A DNA stretch of 39,940 nucleotides from Flavobacteriaceae bacterium (GCA_013373105.1 JABXIJ010000039.1:1-39940), one strand, 5' to 3'; positions 1-9,432 are shown, counted from the first letter of the stretch. The notes: generated by a model from the letters alone, not told the origin. Made by a program: numbers and translations.

Positions 1-928
1 GCATTGGAGCCATACCTGCACCACCACCTACGTAAAGCATTTCTGCATCAGATTCGTTGATAAAGAATTCTCCATAAGGACCAGAAATCACACACTTATC
101 ACCTTTCTTTAAATTAAATATATAAGATGATGCTACACCTGGATTTACATCCATCCATTGGTTTTTAGCTCTATCCCATGGTGGAGTTGCAATACGAACA
201 TTTAGCATGATTTCTCTTCCTTCTGCAGGGTAAGAAGCCATAGAATATGCACGTTCTACAGTTTCATCGTTCTTCATTACCAATGGCCATAAACCAAATT
301 TATCCCACTCATCTTGAAACTTATCTGGTGTTTCATGCTCTTCTGGGTGTGCTGTAATGTCTATATCTTTATAGTTAACAGTACAAGGTGGAATTTCAAT
401 TTGAATATAACCTCCTGCTTTGTAATTCATATCTTCTGGAATTTCAACTACAAATTCCTTTATAAATGAAGCGACATTGTAGTTTCTAACTACTGTTGCT
501 TCCCATTTTTTAATACCAAAAACTTCTTCTGGAATGGTAATATTCATGTCTTGTTTAACTTTAACTTGACATGCTAATCTTGCTCCAGCCTTTAATTCTT
601 TTTTAGTAAAATGTGGTACTTCTGTTGGTAAAGCTTCTCCTCCACCTTCTAAAACGTGGCATTCACATTGAATACAAGAACCACCTCCACCACAAGCTGA
701 TGGTAAAAATATTTTTTCATTTCCTAAAGTAGTTAGTAAAGTACTACCTGAACCTACTTCAATTTTCTTTTCTCCATTAATAGTTATGGTAACAGGACCA
801 GAAGGAGACAACTTTTGTTTTACCACTAACAATAGGGTAACTAATAATAATACGATTAGTAAAAAAGCTGCTACTGTAGCTAAAATGGTTCCTGTTGTAC
901 CTGCTGCTAATATCATTATACTACTCAT
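1..928 (-). CDS. nqrF: Na+-translocating NADH:quinone reductase subunit F (3' part missing)
   Basis: NADH-oxidising entry subunit of the Na+-pumping Nqr complex at the inner membrane; electrons pass from NADH to FAD to a 2Fe-2S centre. About 309 residues are present and the C-terminus lies beyond the window edge. Visible in order: an N-terminal membrane anchor (residues 5-36), a ferredoxin-type 2Fe-2S domain with Cys79, Cys85, Cys88 and Cys120, the FAD-binding RAYSMASYP motif (226-234), and the start of the NAD-binding fold GGGAGMAP (301-308). The ATG at 926-928 overlaps the nqrE stop by 8 bases, so translation is probably coupled. It is the last gene of nqrABCDEF. Identification is firm from motifs and context. 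Confidence 0.97.
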   Translation of the reverse strand, partial: MSSIMILAAGTTGTILATVAAFLLIVLLLVTLLLVVKQKLSPSGPVTITINGEKKIEVGSGSTLLTTLGNEKIFLPSACGGGGSCIQCECHVLEGGGEALPTEVPHFTKKELKAGARLACQVKVKQDMNITIPEEVFGIKKWEATVVRNYNVASFIKEFVVEIPEDMNYKAGGYIQIEIPPCTVNYKDIDITAHPEEHETPDKFQDEWDKFGLWPLVMKNDETVERAYSMASYPAEGREIMLNVRIATPPWDRAKNQWMDVNPGVASSYIFNLKKGDKCVISGPYGEFFINESDAEMLYVGGGAGMAPM

Positions 929-1652
929 TTATTGTGTTATTGGCTGCTATAATTTTAGCAGATTCTTCTTTCTTCTTTTTATCTAGCTCTAATTTAGCTT
1001 CTACCTCAGGTTTAGTATCTTTTTTCTCTTCATCTCCACCTGTTAACATACCTCCAAAACTCATAAAACCTATAGCCATTAAACCAGTAATTATAAAGGT
1101 AATTCCTAAACCTCTTAAGGCTGGTGGTACTGCAGAGTATCTAATTTTTTCACGAATAGCTGCAATTGCTAAAATTGCTAAAAACCAACCAATTCCTGAA
1201 CCTACACCATAAGTTACAGCTAAACCAAAACTTGGTATTTCTCTAGATTGCATAAATAAACTACCTCCTAAAATTGCACAGTTTACAGCAATTAATGGTA
1301 AGAAAATACCTAAAGAGTTGTATAATGCAGGAGAGAACTTTTCTACAATAATTTCAACTAATTGTACCATGGTTGCTATTGTAGCAATAAACATGATAAA
1401 TGATAAGAAACTTAAATCATATTCTGCAAATTCAGGTCCTAACCAAGCTAGAGCACCTTCTTGTAAAATATATTGATCTAACAACCAGTTTAAAGGAACA
1501 GTAACTGTTAATACAAAAATTACTGCAGCTCCCATACCAACTGAAGTTGATACTTTTTTAGAAATTGCTAGGTAAGAACACATTCCTAAGAATGTAGCAA
1601 ATACCATGTTATCTATAAAAATCGATTTAAAAAATAATTCAATGTATTCCAT
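921..1652 (-). CDS. nqrE: Na+-translocating NADH:quinone reductase subunit E
   Basis: Integral membrane subunit of Nqr with about six transmembrane helices; together with NqrD it belongs to the RnfA/RnfE-like pair that surrounds an iron centre between the two subunits. The protein has 243 residues. The first 200 match the usual length and character of the family. The last 40 or so are a highly charged Lys/Glu-rich tail (from about residue 204) that the basic family does not need. The gene starts 5 bases after the nqrD stop and its end overlaps nqrF by 8 bases. The internal RxxxRxGxG-like stretch of the short overlapping plus-strand ORF is only an antisense shadow. Confidence 0.97.
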   Translation of the reverse strand: MEYIELFFKSIFIDNMVFATFLGMCSYLAISKKVSTSVGMGAAVIFVLTVTVPLNWLLDQYILQEGALAWLGPEFAEYDLSFLSFIMFIATIATMVQLVEIIVEKFSPALYNSLGIFLPLIAVNCAILGGSLFMQSREIPSFGLAVTYGVGSGIGWFLAILAIAAIREKIRYSAVPPALRGLGITFIITGLMAIGFMSFGGMLTGGDEEKKDTKPEVEAKLELDKKKKEESAKIIAANNTINE

Positions 1653-1657
1653 GATAA

Positions 1658-2305
1658 TTATGCTTCTTCAATTAATGTTTTGTTCTTACTTCTTTGTACC
1701 CAAATAATGATTCCTACAACAATTAAGGCCATTGGCGATAAAAGCATAAAACCGTTATTTTCATATCCAATTGCATATAATCCTGTTTTTTCTATTGGAT
1801 CTCCTAAAACTTTAAAACCTAATAAAGTTCCTGAACCTAAAAGTTCTCTAAAGAAACCAACTATAACTAAGATTACACCATATCCTAATGCGTTTCCAAC
1901 ACCATCTAAGAACGATTTCCATGGACCATTACCTAAAGCAAAAGCCTCAAAACGCCCCATAATAATACAGTTCGTAATAATTAATCCAACAAAAACTGAT
2001 AGTGTTTTACTTAATTCGTAAGCGAAGGCTTTTAAAACTAAGTCTACTATAATTACCAAAGATGCAACTACTATTAGTTGTACTATAATTCTAATTTTAG
2101 ATGGAATAATATTTCTCATTAAAGAAATAACTACATTCCCTACACCTAATACAAATAATACTGACAATGCCATTACAATTGATGCTTTAAGCTCAGCTGT
2201 AATTGCTAATGCAGAACAAATACCTAGTACTTGAATAGTAATAGGGTTATTGTCGAATAAAGGATCTTTTATTAATGCTGCGTCTTTTTTCGATAAAATT
2301 CCCAT
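1658..2305 (-). CDS. nqrD: Na+-translocating NADH:quinone reductase subunit D
   Basis: Membrane subunit of Nqr, homologous to NqrE and RnfE. The 215 residues form about six hydrophobic segments. The conserved segment around residues 103-125 ([21 protein letters not shown]) carries the NC of the family's iron-binding half-helix, as does the ICSALAIT segment near residue 30; in the known structures paired Cys residues of NqrD and NqrE bind the iron. Length and motifs match the family. The gene lies 2 bases after nqrC and 5 bases before nqrE, so it is part of one transcript. Confidence 0.97.
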   Translation of the reverse strand: MGILSKKDAALIKDPLFDNNPITIQVLGICSALAITAELKASIVMALSVLFVLGVGNVVISLMRNIIPSKIRIIVQLIVVASLVIIVDLVLKAFAYELSKTLSVFVGLIITNCIIMGRFEAFALGNGPWKSFLDGVGNALGYGVILVIVGFFRELLGSGTLLGFKVLGDPIEKTGLYAIGYENNGFMLLSPMALIVVGIIIWVQRSKNKTLIEEA

Positions 2306-2307
2306 AA

Positions 2308-3054
2308 TTATTTTTTTAATGATTTAAAAAATGGCACATACAATGCTAAATCTCCCTTTATCATTGCTGATACTCCATCACCTGTAATTGTTGCACCTGC
2401 AAGTGCATCTACTTCATGATCAGTTTTGTCTTCATTTGTTGGATCGTTATTCCCTTTAGCAACAGTAATTCCTTTGAACTCTCCAGAATCTGTCATTAAA
2501 TGCTCTCCAATAAAATCATCCATAAAATAGCGCTGTTTTATGTTGGCACCTAGACCTGGTGTTTCACCTTTATGATCAAAATAGGCTCCTTGAACAACCA
2601 TATTTTCATCCATAGCTACATATCCCCAGATAGCATCCCAAAGACCTTTACCTCTTATTGGTGCTACATAAAATGTTTTACCATCTTTTTCACCAACAAA
2701 TAATGGTAGTCTTCTTGTTTCACCTTTTTTTGCTCTATCTTTTTCTTTCTTAACATCAATTAAATAGGCATTCTCGTTTTCAGTAACTTTTCCATCTTCA
2801 ATTACTAATTGCTTTTTGATGTATTTCGCAAATTCTTGACCTGCAACAGTAGTTGAAACAAAGTTTGCACTTGTTTCATCATTTTCGTTAACACCCATTG
2901 CATATAAGATGTTTTGTTGCTTTTCTATACGTTGGTTTTCTTTAATGTTTGGTTTTAATGATGATGCCATAAAAGCTAATAAAGAACCCACCACTATAAC
3001 CATTACTATAGCAAAACCAATGGTATATACATTACCTTCTGTTTTCTTACTCAT
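2308..3054 (-). CDS. nqrC: Na+-translocating NADH:quinone reductase subunit C (covalent FMN)
   Basis: Membrane-anchored periplasmic flavoprotein subunit of Nqr. It has one N-terminal transmembrane helix (about residues 10-31) followed by an FMN-binding domain. The flavinylation motif DALAGATIT lies at 216-224, with Thr222 as the expected residue to which the ApbE flavin transferase attaches FMN through phosphate. The family motif usually reads (S/T)GAT; Ala replaces the first Ser here, which still fits the Dxx(s/a)GAT pattern. Length 248 residues is normal. It starts 3 bases after the nqrB stop. Confidence 0.97.
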   Translation of the reverse strand: MSKKTEGNVYTIGFAIVMVIVVGSLLAFMASSLKPNIKENQRIEKQQNILYAMGVNENDETSANFVSTTVAGQEFAKYIKKQLVIEDGKVTENENAYLIDVKKEKDRAKKGETRRLPLFVGEKDGKTFYVAPIRGKGLWDAIWGYVAMDENMVVQGAYFDHKGETPGLGANIKQRYFMDDFIGEHLMTDSGEFKGITVAKGNNDPTNEDKTDHEVDALAGATITGDGVSAMIKGDLALYVPFFKSLKK

Positions 3055-3057
3055 AAT

Positions 3058-4260
3058 TTATGCAGTTTTAACTGTAGCTCTTTTTAAACGCTTTTTCACA
3101 TTAGCTTGCACCACATAATGATCGATTGTTGGTGCAAACACATTCATTAATAATATTGCTAAGAATACTCCTTCTGGATAAGCAGGGTTGAATACACGTA
3201 TCATTATTGATATAAAACCAATTAAGAAACCGTAAAACCATTTTCCTTTATTTGTTTGAGAAGCAGTTACAGGATCTGTTGCCATATACACAGCACCAAA
3301 TGCTAAACCACCAATCATTAAATGCTCCCACCAGTCTGTACTCATTAGACCGTAAAATTTGCTTGATTCAGAAATAACTCCTGTATCTACAATTCCGTAG
3401 TTAAAAATCATACCCATTACAGCAGCTCCAATAAATGTAGAAAGTATAATTCTCCAACTTCCAATTTTGGTAAAAATTAAAAATGCAGCTCCTAATAGAA
3501 TTAAAAACGTAGAGGTTTCTCCAACAGAACCCGGTATAAAGCCCATAAACTTATCCCAAGTCGAATAATCTACTGGCAGGTTTTGTGCATAGCTACCTAG
3601 TATTGTTTCTCCTGAAATTGCATCTGCAGTTCCTGCTCTGTTTACAGCATCATGCACCCATACCTTGTCTCCAGACATCCAAGTTGGATATGCAAAAAAC
3701 AAAAATGCTCTTATGGTTAAGGCTGGATTTAAGATATTCATTCCTGTACCTCCAAAAACTTCTTTACCAATAACAACACCAAATACAACTGCCACTGCTA
3801 ACATCCATAATGGAGTGTCTACAGGTACAATTAATGGCACTAACATACCAGTAACTAAGTACCCTTCTTCTACTTCATGACCTTTTATTATGGCAAAAAT
3901 AAATTCTACACCAAGACCAACTGCATACGATACAATTACTAATGGCAATACTTTTATAATACCAATCCAAAGGTTATCCCAAGTAAAAAAGTTAGCTAAT
4001 ACATCTGCTCTTAACGAACTATCTATTGCTGCATAATGCTGGTATCCAGCATTAAACATACCAAAAATTAACACAGGAATTAATGACATAATTACTGTAT
4101 TCATGGTACGTTTTAAATCGTCTGCTGCCTTAATGTGAGTTCCTCCATGAGTTACTTCGTTAGGCAGATATAAAAAAGTATGAAACGCATTAAATGCAGG
4201 AGCCATTTTAGTTCCTTTATACTTTTCTTTAAGATTATGTAATTTTTCTTTTAAGCTCAT
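3058..4260 (-). CDS. nqrB: Na+-translocating NADH:quinone reductase subunit B (covalent FMN)
   Basis: Largest membrane subunit of Nqr; it carries a covalent FMN and the Na+ path and passes electrons to riboflavin and ubi/menaquinone. The 400 residues show about ten hydrophobic segments. The flavinylation motif is DAISGET with Thr219 as the likely attachment site; the usual Ala before Thr is Glu here, but the D-x-x-S-G-x-T frame is kept. The conserved TGMNILNPA segment (172-180) is present. It begins 4 bases after the nqrA stop. In known family members the Thr is modified by ApbE, which is not in this window. Confidence 0.97.
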   Translation of the reverse strand: MSLKEKLHNLKEKYKGTKMAPAFNAFHTFLYLPNEVTHGGTHIKAADDLKRTMNTVIMSLIPVLIFGMFNAGYQHYAAIDSSLRADVLANFFTWDNLWIGIIKVLPLVIVSYAVGLGVEFIFAIIKGHEVEEGYLVTGMLVPLIVPVDTPLWMLAVAVVFGVVIGKEVFGGTGMNILNPALTIRAFLFFAYPTWMSGDKVWVHDAVNRAGTADAISGETILGSYAQNLPVDYSTWDKFMGFIPGSVGETSTFLILLGAAFLIFTKIGSWRIILSTFIGAAVMGMIFNYGIVDTGVISESSKFYGLMSTDWWEHLMIGGLAFGAVYMATDPVTASQTNKGKWFYGFLIGFISIMIRVFNPAYPEGVFLAILLMNVFAPTIDHYVVQANVKKRLKRATVKTA

Positions 4261-4264
4261 AATT

Positions 4265-5614
4265 CTATCCTAATTCTTCTTTCATTAAATCTAATCCTTC
4301 TCTGATAATTTTTTGATGAGGCTGCTTAGACACACAAATAAATTCTGTTAGTGCAAAATCTTCTGGAGCTATTTCATAACCTCCTAAAGCTTCCATTTCG
4401 TCTAAATCTTTATACATAAATGCTTTTAATAATTGCATTGGATAAATATCTAGAGGAAACACATCTTCGTAAGAACCAGTTACTACAAATGCTCTATGTT
4501 CTCCATTTGTATTGGTATTTAAATCGTACTTTTTATTAGGTGTTAACCAAGAAAAAGTTAAGGCTCTTGAAGTTGAAATTTTATCGAAAACTGGTTTATT
4601 CCAACCAAAGAATTCATAATCATCTCCTTCTGGAATAGCCGTAATTTGATTGTCGTAATAACCTAAAAAACCATCTTTTTTTACCTGAGTTCCTGTTAGA
4701 ACATTACCACTAATAATTCTTGTGTTATCGTTATCTAATGCATCTCCTAAAATATCAGATACTGTTGCACCTGCAATAGCAGTTACATATTTAGGTGTTT
4801 TAATTTTAGAGCCTGTAATTGCTACAGTTCTTGTTATATTAAATTTACCAGTTAAAAACAACTCACCAATAACTACTAAGTCTGCAGGGTTTAACACCCA
4901 AACAACTTCTCCTTTATTAATAGGATCAATTTTTGCAATTTGTGTTCCAACATTTCCTGATGGATGAGGACCAGAAACTTGATGTACTTGTACACCTTCT
5001 ACCCCATTAAACACAGTAGTTCCCCCATTACCAACTGATACATGCACTTTACCTTCTGTTAGTTTAGTAATAGCTTGTAATGCTGTCTTAATTTCTTTCT
5101 CTCTACCTGTTAAAGTATAGTTGAAATCAGCAGCTAAAGGTGCACTTGCATAAGCTGAAATAAAAATTGCTTTTGGCGCTTGATTAGGATTTGCAATCAC
5201 ATCAAAAGGGCGCTGTTTTATAAAAGGCCAACAACCAGATGAAAATAAGTAATTCTTAATTTCTTCTGTATTCATAGATGATGGGTCTTTTGAACCAAAA
5301 TCTGAATATGTTAAACTTTTATCAGCTGCAATTTTAATTGCTAAAACTTTTCTTCTTGCTCCACGTTCAATCTCCACAATCTTACCAGATACAGGACTTG
5401 GAAATAAAATACGTTCATCACTTTTAGAATGAAAAAGTGCTTCACCTGCTTTTACTTCAGCGCCTTCTTTGGCCATAAGTTTAGGAATAATTCCATGGAA
5501 TTCTTCTGGTTTTACAGCATATAAACTACTAATTGAAGATTCTGTAGTTTTCTTTTCTGCTTCACCAACAAGCTTAATATCTAAGCCTTTTTTAATACGA
5601 ATGTCTTTTGACAT
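4265..5614 (-). CDS. nqrA: Na+-translocating NADH:quinone reductase subunit A
   Basis: Cytoplasmic peripheral subunit and first gene of the nqr operon; it packs against NqrB and is implicated in quinone binding. The 449 residues have the family length. The N-terminal biotinyl/RnfC-like barrel is visible (FHGIIPKLMAKEGAEVKAGE, about residues 39-58), followed by the SVGNGGTTVFNG stretch and the TAIAGATVSDILG segment. The ATG at 5612-5614 is the first after a 205-base divergent intergenic region that also serves the T9SS plug gene. No Shine-Dalgarno site is evident, as usual in Bacteroidota. Confidence 0.97.
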   Translation of the reverse strand: MSKDIRIKKGLDIKLVGEAEKKTTESSISSLYAVKPEEFHGIIPKLMAKEGAEVKAGEALFHSKSDERILFPSPVSGKIVEIERGARRKVLAIKIAADKSLTYSDFGSKDPSSMNTEEIKNYLFSSGCWPFIKQRPFDVIANPNQAPKAIFISAYASAPLAADFNYTLTGREKEIKTALQAITKLTEGKVHVSVGNGGTTVFNGVEGVQVHQVSGPHPSGNVGTQIAKIDPINKGEVVWVLNPADLVVIGELFLTGKFNITRTVAITGSKIKTPKYVTAIAGATVSDILGDALDNDNTRIISGNVLTGTQVKKDGFLGYYDNQITAIPEGDDYEFFGWNKPVFDKISTSRALTFSWLTPNKKYDLNTNTNGEHRAFVVTGSYEDVFPLDIYPMQLLKAFMYKDLDEMEALGGYEIAPEDFALTEFICVSKQPHQKIIREGLDLMKEELG

Positions 5615-5650
5615 AGTAAATGGAATTGTTAGTTATCTAAAAAAATCATG

Positions 5651-5658
5651 CAAATTTA
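5651..5658 (-). promoter_or_regulatory. Candidate -7 promoter element for the nqr operon
   Basis: On the minus strand the sequence reads TAAATTTG, a match to the Bacteroidota -7 consensus TAnnTTTG. It would give a leader of about 30 bases before nqrA. A TTG that could serve as the -33 element lies 25 bases further upstream (5684-5686), slightly beyond the usual 17-23 spacing, so this call is moderate. Confidence 0.4.
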
Positions 5659-5781
5659 CGGGTTTTAGCAAATATTTTAAATACAAAACATCTTATATGT
5701 TCGTTAAAAAATACTATTTATAATGCTTCTAAATAATAATAAATTAATAAAACGTTTTAGTAGTATCTTTTGGCTTGTATT

Positions 5782-5814
5782 TTGATTTCTTTTAATTTAA
5801 GATTCCTAATTTTG
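5782..5814 (+). promoter_or_regulatory. Promoter of the T9SS plug gene, probably leaderless
   Basis: TTG (5782-5784), a 22-base spacer and TAATTTTG (5807-5814) match the Bacteroidota TTG/TAnnTTTG promoter. Only five bases separate the -7 element from the ATG at 5820, so transcription should start at or within a base or two of the start codon. Confidence 0.55.
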
Positions 5815-5819
5815 TTATT

Positions 5820-7040
5820 ATGAAGAAAATTTTTGTAGTGCTTTTTCAGCTTTTATTTACTGTTTTATCCTTTGGACAAAACATAAAATCTATTCAACTC
5901 AGAACCAATGAAAATAATTTTTCAGCCATTGTTCCATTAGGAACAATTTTAGAGCTTTCTTTCGATGATTTAGATGCAGATTCTAAAGACTATCAATACA
6001 AAATAGAGCACATGACACATGATTGGAAAAAAAGCAGGTTGCTTTCTAGCCAATATATAGATGGTTTTGATCAGAATACAATTATTAACGTTACCAACTC
6101 TTTCAATACTTTTCAAAGTTATACTCATTATTCTGTGAAAATTCCGAATAGAAATACCATAATCACTAAAAGTGGAAATTATTTATTATCAGTTTTAAAC
6201 ACTTATGATGAAGTTATTTTTACCAGAAAATTTGTTCTTTATGAAAATGCAGCTACAGTTGGTGTAGCAGTTTCTAGAAGTAGAAATGCAACTAAGTTAG
6301 ATACCCAGCAAACTGTTGAGTTTAGTATAAGTCATCCAAAATTGAGAATAAACAACCCACAACAAGAAGTAAATGTTGTATTAATTAAAAACGACAATTG
6401 GAATAAAATCATAACTGGTTTACAGCCTACCTTTTTTCAACAAAACTCGCTACGATATACCTATAGCAACAAAACTAACTTTTATGGAGAGAACGAATAT
6501 TTAAATTTCGACAGTAAAATAATTCGAAATAAAAGTTTAAACATTGTAAAAATTACACAGAAAAACAGAGAGGTGTTTCATCATTATATTTATCCTACAG
6601 AATATAATCCAAATATAAAATACACTTATAATCCAGATATAAATGGGCAATTTATCATAAGAACTTTAGAAGGTAATACACCTTCAACAGAAGCAGATTA
6701 TGCTATGATGCATTTTACCTTAAAAGCAGAAACTCCTTTTTTAGATGAAGATGTTTATGTGTATGGTGCTTTTAATAATTTTGAAATTTCCGATGAAAAT
6801 AAAATGAAATACAACCTTAACATAAACGCCTACACTGCTGAGATTTTATTAAAACAAGGTTTTTACAACTACACTTTTGTTACTGCAAATAAATATAAAG
6901 AATTTGATTATAAGAAAGTTATGGGTTCATTTTTTCAAACTGAAAATGAATATAAAGTAATCGTTTACTTTAAAGCTATTGGTGCATTGTACGATAGGGT
7001 TGTTGGTGTTGGTTCAGGTGTTTTTAATCCTGATAGATAA
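5820..7040 (+). CDS. DUF5103 protein, type IX secretion system plug
   Basis: The 406-residue protein has a signal peptide (residues 1-19, ending SFGQ), then a beta-rich body and the C-terminal YDRVVGVGSG motif typical of DUF5103. In Flavobacterium johnsoniae a DUF5103 protein was found bound to the giant SprA translocon, where it plugs the outer-membrane channel from the periplasmic side. That role is inferred here from the family; no SprA gene lies in the window. The start is fixed by the signal peptide and by the promoter that ends five bases upstream. The gene is divergent from nqr and 51 bases upstream of apaG. A T9SS cargo is encoded further along at 11111-14413. Confidence 0.85.
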   Translation: MKKIFVVLFQLLFTVLSFGQNIKSIQLRTNENNFSAIVPLGTILELSFDDLDADSKDYQYKIEHMTHDWKKSRLLSSQYIDGFDQNTIINVTNSFNTFQSYTHYSVKIPNRNTIITKSGNYLLSVLNTYDEVIFTRKFVLYENAATVGVAVSRSRNATKLDTQQTVEFSISHPKLRINNPQQEVNVVLIKNDNWNKIITGLQPTFFQQNSLRYTYSNKTNFYGENEYLNFDSKIIRNKSLNIVKITQKNREVFHHYIYPTEYNPNIKYTYNPDINGQFIIRTLEGNTPSTEADYAMMHFTLKAETPFLDEDVYVYGAFNNFEISDENKMKYNLNINAYTAEILLKQGFYNYTFVTANKYKEFDYKKVMGSFFQTENEYKVIVYFKAIGALYDRVVGVGSGVFNPDR

Positions 7041-7091
7041 GAAGCTTAAAGATTTGTGTTTTTTGTTCAAAAAAGCTACATTTACTCAAGT

Positions 7092-7478
7092 ATGGTAGAA
7101 CAAATTACACAAGGTGTTAAAATATCTGTAGAAACTAGGTTTAAAGGTACCAGTTACAGAAACCATAGGCTATATTATGTATTTGCCTATTTTATAACAA
7201 TAGAAAATAAATCTAACCATACATTTCAACTTACACATCGTTTTTGGAAAATTTTCGATTCTTTAAATAAAATTGACTTTGTAGAAGGTGAAGGAGTTGT
7301 TGGGCAAACGCCAATTTTAAAACCTGCAGATTCTTATTCATACACATCTGGTTGTTATTTAGAATCGACTATGGGTGCAATGAGTGGTTATTATACCATG
7401 TTAAATGTAGAGCATCAAAAAAACATAAAAGTGCAAATACCAACATTTCAACTTCAATCTCCATTCGTATTAAACTAA
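7092..7478 (+). CDS. apaG: ApaG family protein
   Basis: 128 residues with the ApaG immunoglobulin-like fold: the conserved core runs FAYFITIENKSNHTFQLTHR, then WKIFDS, VEGEGVVGQTPILKPADSYSYTSGC and GAMSGYYTM. ApaG is linked in E. coli to Co2+/Mg2+ homeostasis and diadenosine tetraphosphate metabolism, but its biochemical function is unsettled. An in-frame GTG at 7056 would add 12 residues (with QKSYIYSS); the ATG at 7092 is preferred because family members begin about ten residues before the first conserved strand. The stop codon overlaps the apparent start of the next gene by one base. Confidence 0.9.
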   Translation: MVEQITQGVKISVETRFKGTSYRNHRLYYVFAYFITIENKSNHTFQLTHRFWKIFDSLNKIDFVEGEGVVGQTPILKPADSYSYTSGCYLESTMGAMSGYYTMLNVEHQKNIKVQIPTFQLQSPFVLN

Positions 7479-8647
7479 TTAAAAAAAATAATAAGCCAGC
7501 AAAAATTCATGATATTGAGTGCTTAAATTGTGGACACCCTTTTAGTGGTCATGAAAAGTTTTGTCCAGAATGCGGCCAAGCTAATAAGGGCAAAAAAATA
7601 ACATTCACCAATTTTATAATGGATGTTTTTAATGGTTTTTTTGATTTTGATGGTAGGTTTTGGAGTACATTTATACCTCTTTTAATTAAACCTGGTAAAG
7701 TTTCTAGAGATTATATTGATGGCAAAAGACAACGTTATTCGAATCCTTTTCGTTTTTACTTAACTGTTAGTATTTTGTTTTTTTTGATTGTTGGTTTATA
7801 CAAAACCAAACAAAAATATGATGAGTTAACAAAAGGCACAATATCAGAAGTAGTTAAAGAACAAAAAGAAAGTACTAAAAAAGACTCAACTAATGTTACA
7901 CAAAACAATAAGTTAACATCAGAAAAAATAGATTCTATTAAAAAAGAAGTTAATGCGAAAATGGAAAAATCAATTATTCCTATTCCAAAAAAAACAAGAG
8001 ATAGAATTTTAAAGGAAATGGATAAAAAAGCCAAAGACAGTACCTTCTTAAAAGAAATTAATGAAGATGAAAAGGTTAAAGCTTTTAATATAAATTTTGG
8101 TGGCCCCACAACACTTGATAAATATGTGCAATTTATTAGTAAACACCCAGATATTAATATTGATGATGGTCTAGATAGTCTAGGTTACGAAAAGAATTTT
8201 AAAAATAGATTTTTATTAACAAGAGCAAAAACAATCTATTCATTAAATAAAAGCAAAGAAACAAGAGATCAATTTTTTTCGCAACTTTTATCTTATGGTT
8301 CTGTTGCACTATTTTTATTGTTACCAATATTTACACTTTTTCTTAAATTCTTTTATATTAGAAGAGATTTTACTTACATAGATCATCTAGTTTTTGTGTT
8401 TAATTCACAAACCGTTTTCTTTTTATTACTAAGCATCCATTTCATTTTCTTAATATTTGGTATTATACCAGAAGTATGGATTCCTTTCGCATTGTTTGCA
8501 GTATATTTATTCTTATCTATGCGAAAATTCTACCAACAAGGTTTTATAAAAACTTTTCTAAAATTTTTATTGTTAAATGGTAGTTTTGCTATGCTTTCTA
8601 GTATTGGTATTGGGCTTCTTTTTGTTTTTTCTTTTATGATTTTTTAG
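7478..8647 (+). CDS. DUF3667 zinc-ribbon membrane protein with a non-ATG start
   Basis: A 389-residue protein if read from the ATT at 7478. Near the N-terminus is a zinc ribbon with Cys15, Cys18, Cys29 and Cys32 (CLNC...CPEC), followed by the DUF3667 core FDFDGRFWSTFIPLLIKPGKVSRDYIDGKRQRY, a first membrane helix, a long soluble charged stretch (about residues 115-265) and a C-terminal group of about four helices. No ATG occurs in frame before 7619, which would delete the zinc ribbon. The only TTG (7352) lies deep inside apaG. The arrangement TAATT at 7476-7480 looks like a TAATG stop-start overlap with ATT as start. Function unknown. The 3' end overlaps the convergent gene by 14 bases. Confidence 0.8.
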   Translation: MKKNNKPAKIHDIECLNCGHPFSGHEKFCPECGQANKGKKITFTNFIMDVFNGFFDFDGRFWSTFIPLLIKPGKVSRDYIDGKRQRYSNPFRFYLTVSILFFLIVGLYKTKQKYDELTKGTISEVVKEQKESTKKDSTNVTQNNKLTSEKIDSIKKEVNAKMEKSIIPIPKKTRDRILKEMDKKAKDSTFLKEINEDEKVKAFNINFGGPTTLDKYVQFISKHPDINIDDGLDSLGYEKNFKNRFLLTRAKTIYSLNKSKETRDQFFSQLLSYGSVALFLLLPIFTLFLKFFYIRRDFTYIDHLVFVFNSQTVFFLLLSIHFIFLIFGIIPEVWIPFALFAVYLFLSMRKFYQQGFIKTFLKFLLLNGSFAMLSSIGIGLLFVFSFMIF

Positions 8648-9329
8648 TTTTTAAAAAATCAACATAATCCATTGTAACTTTATCTTGTCCTTTTTGAATT
8701 GAAGTTATACTTACTGTTTCTATAAATGGTCTTTTCATCTTTATTGAAGTTGCTTTTGTACCTAAATTTTCATTTGAATGAAAAGCTAAAACTTTTTCTT
8801 GAGTAAGTTCATGAGTTTTTTCTAACCATTCATTAAACCAGTTTTCTCTTTCTTTTTTCATTTTTGGATTATACAAATTCGATGAAGACCAAATTTGAGG
8901 TTTGTTAGGCAACTCTTTAATATCAAGATTTTTACCTGTCCAAACAAATTGCATAAAGTTTAAGTTGATTGTATTCCACTCTAATACTAGTAAAGTAAAG
9001 GGTTCAATATTAGTAAAATCAAAACTTTTAATATAAGCTAAGACATCAATTGCTGATAACACGTTTTTTACAATAACTCCCCTACTTAATTTATAAGGCG
9101 GTTGTCTTTCATGACTTTGATATCCTCCATTTAAAACACATACTATCCTATTTTTTTCACTAGTACCAATCCAAGTTCCTCCAGCCAATTCATCTTTTGG
9201 ATAGCGAATTGCAACCCCATTTTCATGATAAACTTTAGGTGGTAATGTTTTTCTTAAAGGTGTTTCATCTCTATTGCTAGTAAAAATAAAATTAGTATTT
9301 GAAGTTGGTAAAAAAGTAACTGTACACAT
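8634..9329 (-). CDS. NRDE (TANGO2-like) family protein
   Basis: 231 residues beginning MCTVTFLP with the defining SNRDE motif at about residues 18-22 and the GGTWIG segment near 50-55; this is the NRDE/TANGO2 family. The Cys2 at the N-terminus and the fold resemble Ntn hydrolases, but no bacterial activity is well established. Human TANGO2 deficiency affects metabolism and Golgi organisation; that says little about the role here. Length is normal for the family. The gene is transcribed towards the DUF3667 gene, with a 14-base tail overlap, and is divergent from the P5C dehydrogenase gene. Confidence 0.9.
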   Translation of the reverse strand: MCTVTFLPTSNTNFIFTSNRDETPLRKTLPPKVYHENGVAIRYPKDELAGGTWIGTSEKNRIVCVLNGGYQSHERQPPYKLSRGVIVKNVLSAIDVLAYIKSFDFTNIEPFTLLVLEWNTINLNFMQFVWTGKNLDIKELPNKPQIWSSSNLYNPKMKKERENWFNEWLEKTHELTQEKVLAFHSNENLGTKATSIKMKRPFIETVSITSIQKGQDKVTMDYVDFLKTKKS

Positions 9330-9382
9330 AAACTAGTTTAAAAATGACGTTTCAAAGAAAAACGAAATCGTTTGAAAAGTCG

Positions 9383-9390
9383 TAACTTTG
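9383..9390 (+). promoter_or_regulatory. Candidate -7 element for the P5C dehydrogenase gene
   Basis: TAACTTTG matches TAnnTTTG and lies 42 bases before the ATG at 9433, giving a leader of roughly 35 bases. The TTG inside this element is in frame with the gene and would be mistaken for a start codon by an ORF caller. No clear -33 TTG at the expected distance. Confidence 0.5.
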
Positions 9391-9432
9391 CAACTTTCAA
9401 AATTAGTTGATTTAATCATAAAAATACAAACA

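Noticed and set aside
786..2021. Plus-strand open frames opposite nqrF, nqrE and nqrD
   Set aside because: They are antisense to well-conserved nqr genes and have no recognisable protein features; shadows of AT-rich coding sequence.
9388..9432. TTG-initiated N-terminal extension of the P5C dehydrogenase
   Set aside because: The TTG is part of the -7 promoter element TAACTTTG; the ATG at 9433 fits the family.
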